This document shows positions 5,482-8,741 of a stretch of 8,741 nt of DNA, piece by piece; the stretch's first letter is position 1; every line of letters starts with the position of its first letter. The notes beneath the pieces were generated by a model, which searched no databases, was not told the DNA's origin, and was given only the letters and a program-made list of their open reading frames with translations. The stretch spans positions 1 to 8,741 of the forward strand of contig CACZFE010000106.1 in NCBI GenBank assembly GCA_902780365.1. The letters are read 5' to 3'. This DNA comes from an uncultured Spirochaetales bacterium. GTDB lineage: Bacteria; UBP6; UBA1177. The position numbers were made by a program, and so were the translations under genes.

Positions 5482-8283
5482 ATGAAAAAACTTTTTTTAC
5501 TTATGTTCGCCGCCATTTTTATGTTCAGCTGCGGCGGCTCGAAAAATGATAATACCGGAGACCATGATCAGGATACCGACATTTCGGATGCAGACATTCC
5601 GGATTCAGATGATCCGGACACAAAACCGGCAGGCGGAGATTCTGATACCGATGATCCGGATACAGAGCCGGCGGATTCAGATCAGGATGCTGATGAACCG
5701 GATGCGGATGTTCCTGAAAGCGCTGATGATACTGACACGGAACCTGCAGAGCCGGATACCGATACTCCGGAAAACGACGATGAGCCCGACAGCGACACAG
5801 AATCTGATGATGAAGACGATGATCCTGTAGTTTACGATACTTCAAGAGTCGAATGGAACGGCAAAGTCGGAACGGTTTCTTTTACTGGTGACGAACTCAG
5901 GACCTATACTCTGACAACGAATGCCGAACTTCGCGACAACTATCCCGCATCAAAGCAGAGGGTCGTCACGGAAACTGCAGGAAGTCCTATTCTTCGCAGC
6001 GGAAACATCATGCTTGACGCACTTTTCGCTCTTGCGATAACTGAACTTAACGAAAACAAGGTCACTGCGATCACTGACTACAGCATGAACAACGGGAATC
6101 CTGTAGACTGCGACTGCTTTGAGACCGGTGAGAACTGGCATTATGTCTGGACGCGCGATACTGCTTATGCTGTTCATTCCGGAATAGCTTTTCTTGAGCC
6201 GCAGAAGTCGAAAAATTCGCTTGAATTCAAGATTTCCGAACGCAAAAGTGCTGTCGGCGGCGGAAACATGCAGATAGTTCAGGATACCGGTTCCGGCGGC
6301 TCGTGGCCCGTCAGTACCGACCGTGTAGTCTGGGCGATAGGAGCCTTGGAGACTCTCGTAAACCTTGACGGAAGCGACTACGATAATTTCCTGTCTGAAT
6401 CCTACGAAGCGATAAAGAACACTCTGGAAGCCGACAGAATACATGTTTTTGATGAAAAAGACGGTCTTTACCGCGGTGAGCAGTCTTTCCTTGACTGGAG
6501 AGAGCAGACTTATCCGAAATGGACTGCCTCGGATACTGTGCACATCGGCATGTCGAAGACTCTTTCGACGAATGTTCTTCACTATATGGCTATGACAATT
6601 GCAGCATCTATGGCGGAAGAACTCGGAAAGGCGACCGAGGCGGCTCAATTTACAACTCAGGCTGAAAATCTTAAAAATGCAATAAAATCAGCTTTCTATC
6701 TTGCCGACAAAAAGACTTTTTCAACTATGAAAACGACTTTCCTTGACGATTCGCCGGTCGGCAAAAGGGATCTCTTGGGACTCTCTCTTCTTATTCTCTC
6801 AGGAATTGCTGACGAAACTCAAATTAAGGAAATTATTGAAGAATATCCGATGACGGAAGCCGGTCCCTCAGTAATTTTCCCGCAGGAACCTGATACGAAA
6901 ATCTATCACAACCGCGCTATCTGGCCTTTTGTAACTTCTTACGGCCTGCGTGCTGCGGCAAAAGCGGGAAACGACAAATTCTATGAAAACGCATTCATGA
7001 GTTTAGTCCGCGGTGCGGCGTTCAACCTCTCGAACATGGAAAATCTTGAGTTCCTGACTCTCGATGCATGGCATGAGGATGCGACTTTCCCGCAGCTTAG
7101 CGGCCCTGTCGTAAATTCAAGGCGCCAGCTCTGGAGCGTCGCCGGATTCCTTTCGATGGTCCTCGACTCGATTTTCGGCCGCAGTCAGAGTTTGATACAG
7201 TTTACGTTCTCTCCGAAAATTCCGGTCAATTTGAGAAACACATTCTTTGCCGGCAGCAGCGAAATAGTTCTCAAAAACCTGAAATTCAAAGGAAAAACGC
7301 TTGAACTCAAAATCAAACTTCCGCAGAAAAACTCCGAAACAGCAGGTTTTTATGTTCTCAAATCGCTGAAACTTGACGGCGTCGAGAAAACAGATCCGTT
7401 CAGTGTCAGTGAATTGAAAGCAGAGAGTAAAATCGAAATGGAACTTGAACTTTCGGACGAAACTGGAACGCTCACTCTTGTTGACTGCAACGCCAACCCG
7501 AACAAGTGCTGGGCGCCGCTTCCTGTAACGATCCCGCTTGATCCTTACGGCGTGACGCTGGAAAACGGCAGGTTGAAAGTCGCTTTCTCTGCTTCGGAAA
7601 ACGCCGTTTCATACAACATCTACCGCGACGGCGTAAAAGTTGCGTCAAACGTCCATACGACTTCGTGGGTCGATGAAAATTCCGGAGATCATTCAACAAA
7701 ATCATACTGTTACAGCGTCGCTGCGGTAAATTCTGAAGGTTGGGAGAGCCACCACTCAAATCCTGTCTGCTACTGGGGTGAAGGGTTCAACAGAACGACA
7801 ATGCAGTTCTGGGCCGATGCCGGTAAATTTGACCAGACTCCCAACGCTTCAGACCACGGAAGAGCACACTTCGCCGACTGGGGAACACCTGCTGACGTGC
7901 TTTCCGTTTCAAATATCAAGCCGGAGACAAGCGGGACTTACATCGTCACGCTTGAATACGGCAGCGGACGCCCGATAGACACAGGTATCACTTCATGCAA
8001 CAAAATCATTAAAATTACTGACGAAAACAGCAATGTTGTTCTGGAAAAAACGGTCTTCATGCCTCATTTGGGAGCTGACAACTGGGACAGATGGGGCGAA
8101 TCATCGTTCGTTGAAGTGGAACTGACAAGCGGAAAAACCTACAAGGCTGAAATAAGAGACGCTTTCAACATGTCATATTTCAAGCATTTCGAGCTTTATA
8201 CCAACGGCGCGGGCGGCGGAACGGATGTCTATAACCGCGCGAATATCTCTACACTCAAATTTTTGCTTAAAGAGATAAAGTAA
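5482..8283 (+). CDS. Lipoprotein with Asp-rich spacer, six-hairpin glycosidase-like domain, FN3 and CBM-like C-terminus
   Basis: The 933-residue product starts at ATG 5482 (an in-frame GTG at 5473 is less likely). MKKLFLLMFAAIFMFSC gives a type II signal peptide with the acylated Cys at 17. Residues ~21-120 are an Asp/Pro/Thr spacer, 37 Asp in 100. Residues ~170-570 look like an (alpha/alpha)6 barrel: NWHYVWTRDTAYAVHSGIAF (219-238), GGSWPVSTDRVVWAIGALE (272-290), EQSFLDWREQTYP (333-345), IYHNRAIWPFVTSYGLRAAA (474-493) and NSRRQLWSVAGFLSMV (545-560), a pattern of six-hairpin glycosidases. D225, D338 and E532 are candidate catalytic or substrate-contact acids. A beta-sandwich (~575-665) follows, then an FN3 module (~685-765, SYNIYRDGVKVASN) and a carbohydrate-binding-like beta domain (~773-910). 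It probably degrades an oligosaccharide at the cell surface or in the periplasm; substrate and exact GH family are unknown. Confidence 0.72.
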   Translation: MKKLFLLMFAAIFMFSCGGSKNDNTGDHDQDTDISDADIPDSDDPDTKPAGGDSDTDDPDTEPADSDQDADEPDADVPESADDTDTEPAEPDTDTPENDDEPDSDTESDDEDDDPVVYDTSRVEWNGKVGTVSFTGDELRTYTLTTNAELRDNYPASKQRVVTETAGSPILRSGNIMLDALFALAITELNENKVTAITDYSMNNGNPVDCDCFETGENWHYVWTRDTAYAVHSGIAFLEPQKSKNSLEFKISERKSAVGGGNMQIVQDTGSGGSWPVSTDRVVWAIGALETLVNLDGSDYDNFLSESYEAIKNTLEADRIHVFDEKDGLYRGEQSFLDWREQTYPKWTASDTVHIGMSKTLSTNVLHYMAMTIAASMAEELGKATEAAQFTTQAENLKNAIKSAFYLADKKTFSTMKTTFLDDSPVGKRDLLGLSLLILSGIADETQIKEIIEEYPMTEAGPSVIFPQEPDTKIYHNRAIWPFVTSYGLRAAAKAGNDKFYENAFMSLVRGAAFNLSNMENLEFLTLDAWHEDATFPQLSGPVVNSRRQLWSVAGFLSMVLDSIFGRSQSLIQFTFSPKIPVNLRNTFFAGSSEIVLKNLKFKGKTLELKIKLPQKNSETAGFYVLKSLKLDGVEKTDPFSVSELKAESKIEMELELSDETGTLTLVDCNANPNKCWAPLPVTIPLDPYGVTLENGRLKVAFSASENAVSYNIYRDGVKVASNVHTTSWVDENSGDHSTKSYCYSVAAVNSEGWESHHSNPVCYWGEGFNRTTMQFWADAGKFDQTPNASDHGRAHFADWGTPADVLSVSNIKPETSGTYIVTLEYGSGRPIDTGITSCNKIIKITDENSNVVLEKTVFMPHLGADNWDRWGESSFVEVELTSGKTYKAEIRDAFNMSYFKHFELYTNGAGGGTDVYNRANISTLKFLLKEIK
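5608..5672 (+). repeat. Degenerate 42-bp direct repeat coding the Asp-rich spacer
   Basis: Bases 5608-5630 and 5650-5672 match at 20 of 23 positions with a 42-base period and both code D-D-P-D-T-x-P-A. Weaker copies of the GATxCxGAT theme extend to about 5820. The spacer seems to have grown by in-frame duplication and then drifted. Its composition is also why long open frames appear in other frames here. Confidence 0.6.
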
Positions 8284-8299
8284 ATAGTAATCATCTGTC

Positions 8300-8542
8300 T
8301 CAGAGAAAGATATCTTCCAGGATACTCTTGATATCTGTTGATTTCACCCCTCTGATATTCAGATTTTTAAGTTCAGATTCTGACATTTCAAAAGAATCGA
8401 TGAACTGCTTCATGTCGTTTCTGACTTCTTCCGGCAAAGCACATTTTTCCAGCAAAGTTCCGGCAACTATTCTGACGATATCATTTCTATGCTTTTTTAT
8501 GTCTTTGGAGTCAGCGTTGCCGCTTTGTTTTTTACCATACGT
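8300..8542 (-). pseudogene. C-terminal remnant of an AbiEii-like nucleotidyltransferase (toxin-type)
   Basis: On the minus strand a frame open to TGA (8302-8300) codes about 80 residues: GKKQSGNADSKDIKKHRND, then VRIVAGTLLEKCALPEE, NDMKQFIDSF, and a final LKNLNIRG...DIKSILEDIFL. The SKDIKKHRND motif followed by LP-x-x-(I/V)-x-x-D and an L-x-x-L-x-I ending is what I know as the C-terminus of small AbiEii/AbiGii-family nucleotidyltransferases. These are usually 200+ residues, with a GG-S/T nucleotidyltransferase core that is absent here. The frame has no ATG, GTG or TTG near its beginning. A good ribosome binding site and ATG (8538) sit at the right place but lead into another frame that stops after 13 codons. 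This looks like a deletion of the gene's front part. Recognition is from memory of the motif, so moderate confidence. Confidence 0.5.
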
Positions 8543-8741
8543 ATTCCTCCAGCATTTCTTCTATGGTTTTGGCAATTCTGGGATCGCTTTTTTCTTCCGA
8601 AGAAAGCATCAAAGTCAGCGAAAGCGGATCAACTGCGTCTTTTTTTATCTGCGGAATGTGATATCCGATTTCATGGACTACGCATTCCGGCGATTCCGAT
8701 AAAGAGATCTGTTTTTTATTCAAAATCCCGCTTTTTGAGAG
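8532..8741 (-). CDS. C-terminal end of a gene upstream of the nucleotidyltransferase remnant (possible antitoxin partner, partial)
   Basis: Reading the minus strand from the window edge, 69 codons are open to TAA 8534-8532: a start LSKSGILNKKQISLSESPEC, then VVHEIGYHIPQIKKDAVDPLSLTLML and an acidic helix ending IEEMLEEYVW. A TTG at 8723 is not a likely start, since the frame continues open to the edge with protein-like sequence. I do not recognise a named family with certainty. The V-D-P-L-S-L motif and short acidic tail, with the stop overlapping the next ATG (ATGGTAA), resemble the small gene that often precedes AbiEii-like nucleotidyltransferases, so an antitoxin or regulator role is an inference from position. 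Confidence 0.55.
   Translation of the reverse strand, partial: LSKSGILNKKQISLSESPECVVHEIGYHIPQIKKDAVDPLSLTLMLSSEEKSDPRIAKTIEEMLEEYVW
8536..8550 (-). promoter_or_regulatory. Orphaned ribosome binding site and ATG at the broken toxin gene start
   Basis: GGAGG at 8550-8546 (minus strand) lies 7 bases before ATG 8538-8536, which overlaps the TAA of the upstream partner. This is a textbook coupled start, but the frame it opens ends at TAA 8499-8497 after 13 codons. It marks where the nucleotidyltransferase gene once began. Confidence 0.5.

Noticed and set aside
5546..5830. Alternative-frame open frames over the Asp-rich spacer
   Set aside because: They arise from the repetitive GAT/GAC codons; products are Met/Ile/Arg or His/Pro/Arg low-complexity and not credible proteins.
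5950..6648. Minus-strand open frame of 232 codons
   Set aside because: It lies entirely opposite the glycosidase domain, its translation is Arg/Ser-rich without domain-like pattern, and it has no sensible start context. It is a shadow of the plus-strand codon bias.
8308..8336. AGATATC / GATATCT inverted repeat with a 15-base loop as a terminator between the convergent genes
   Set aside because: The stem is short and AT-rich with no T-run, and it sits inside the remnant reading frame. It is probably chance. No convincing terminator was found in the 16-base gap 8284-8299.
8328..8702. Plus-strand open frame of 124 codons in the 3' region
   Set aside because: It is the antisense of the minus-strand genes. 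The product is Phe/Ser-rich, and the minus-strand frames make far better protein sequence with a good ribosome binding site.

Overview
This window looks like chromosomal DNA of an uncultured, probably anaerobic, Gram-negative bacterium. An outer membrane is implied by an Omp85-type beta-barrel gene and by a lipoprotein. The lipoprotein carries an extremely Asp-rich spacer just after its acylated cysteine, a style I associate with Myxococcota/deltaproteobacteria-like metagenome genomes. That taxonomic guess rests on style alone and is weak. Base composition is moderate and codon use looks uniform, with no insertion sequence, phage gene, CRISPR array, tRNA or rRNA visible.

Layout on the plus strand. 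Bases 1-132 are the 3' end of a sugar/choline-phosphate nucleotidyltransferase-like gene. It is followed after 26 bases by a small Omp85 protein with one POTRA domain (159-1412). A candidate promoter with an AT-rich palindrome inside it lies at 1422-1449. It would drive a tightly packed five-gene run: trmL (tRNA wobble 2'-O-methyltransferase), an ADP/ATP-translocase-like (NTT family) membrane protein fused to a long HEAT-repeat tail, a stand-alone cyclic-nucleotide-binding domain protein, a small three-helix membrane protein, and a large lipoprotein with an (alpha/alpha)6 glycosidase-like domain plus FN3 and carbohydrate-binding-like C-terminal domains. Gaps between these genes are 1, 8, -4 and 5 bases, so co-transcription is likely.

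The NTT-HEAT gene is interrupted by a frameshift near base 2373. The two halves are clearly one protein of about 926 residues, so this is either a recent mutation or a sequencing/assembly error.

On the minus strand, convergent with the lipoprotein gene, is what looks like a broken toxin-antitoxin-type locus. It holds the C-terminal end of an upstream partner gene (8532-8741) and, overlapping its stop, a good ribosome binding site and ATG followed directly by only the last ~80 codons of an AbiEii-like nucleotidyltransferase in the wrong frame (8300-8542). The most natural reading is that the bulk of the toxin gene has been deleted.

The most system-like element is the NTT transporter-HEAT protein next to a free cNMP-binding protein. 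In related proteins these modules can occur fused in one chain, so this may be a split version of a cyclic-nucleotide-responsive membrane protein.
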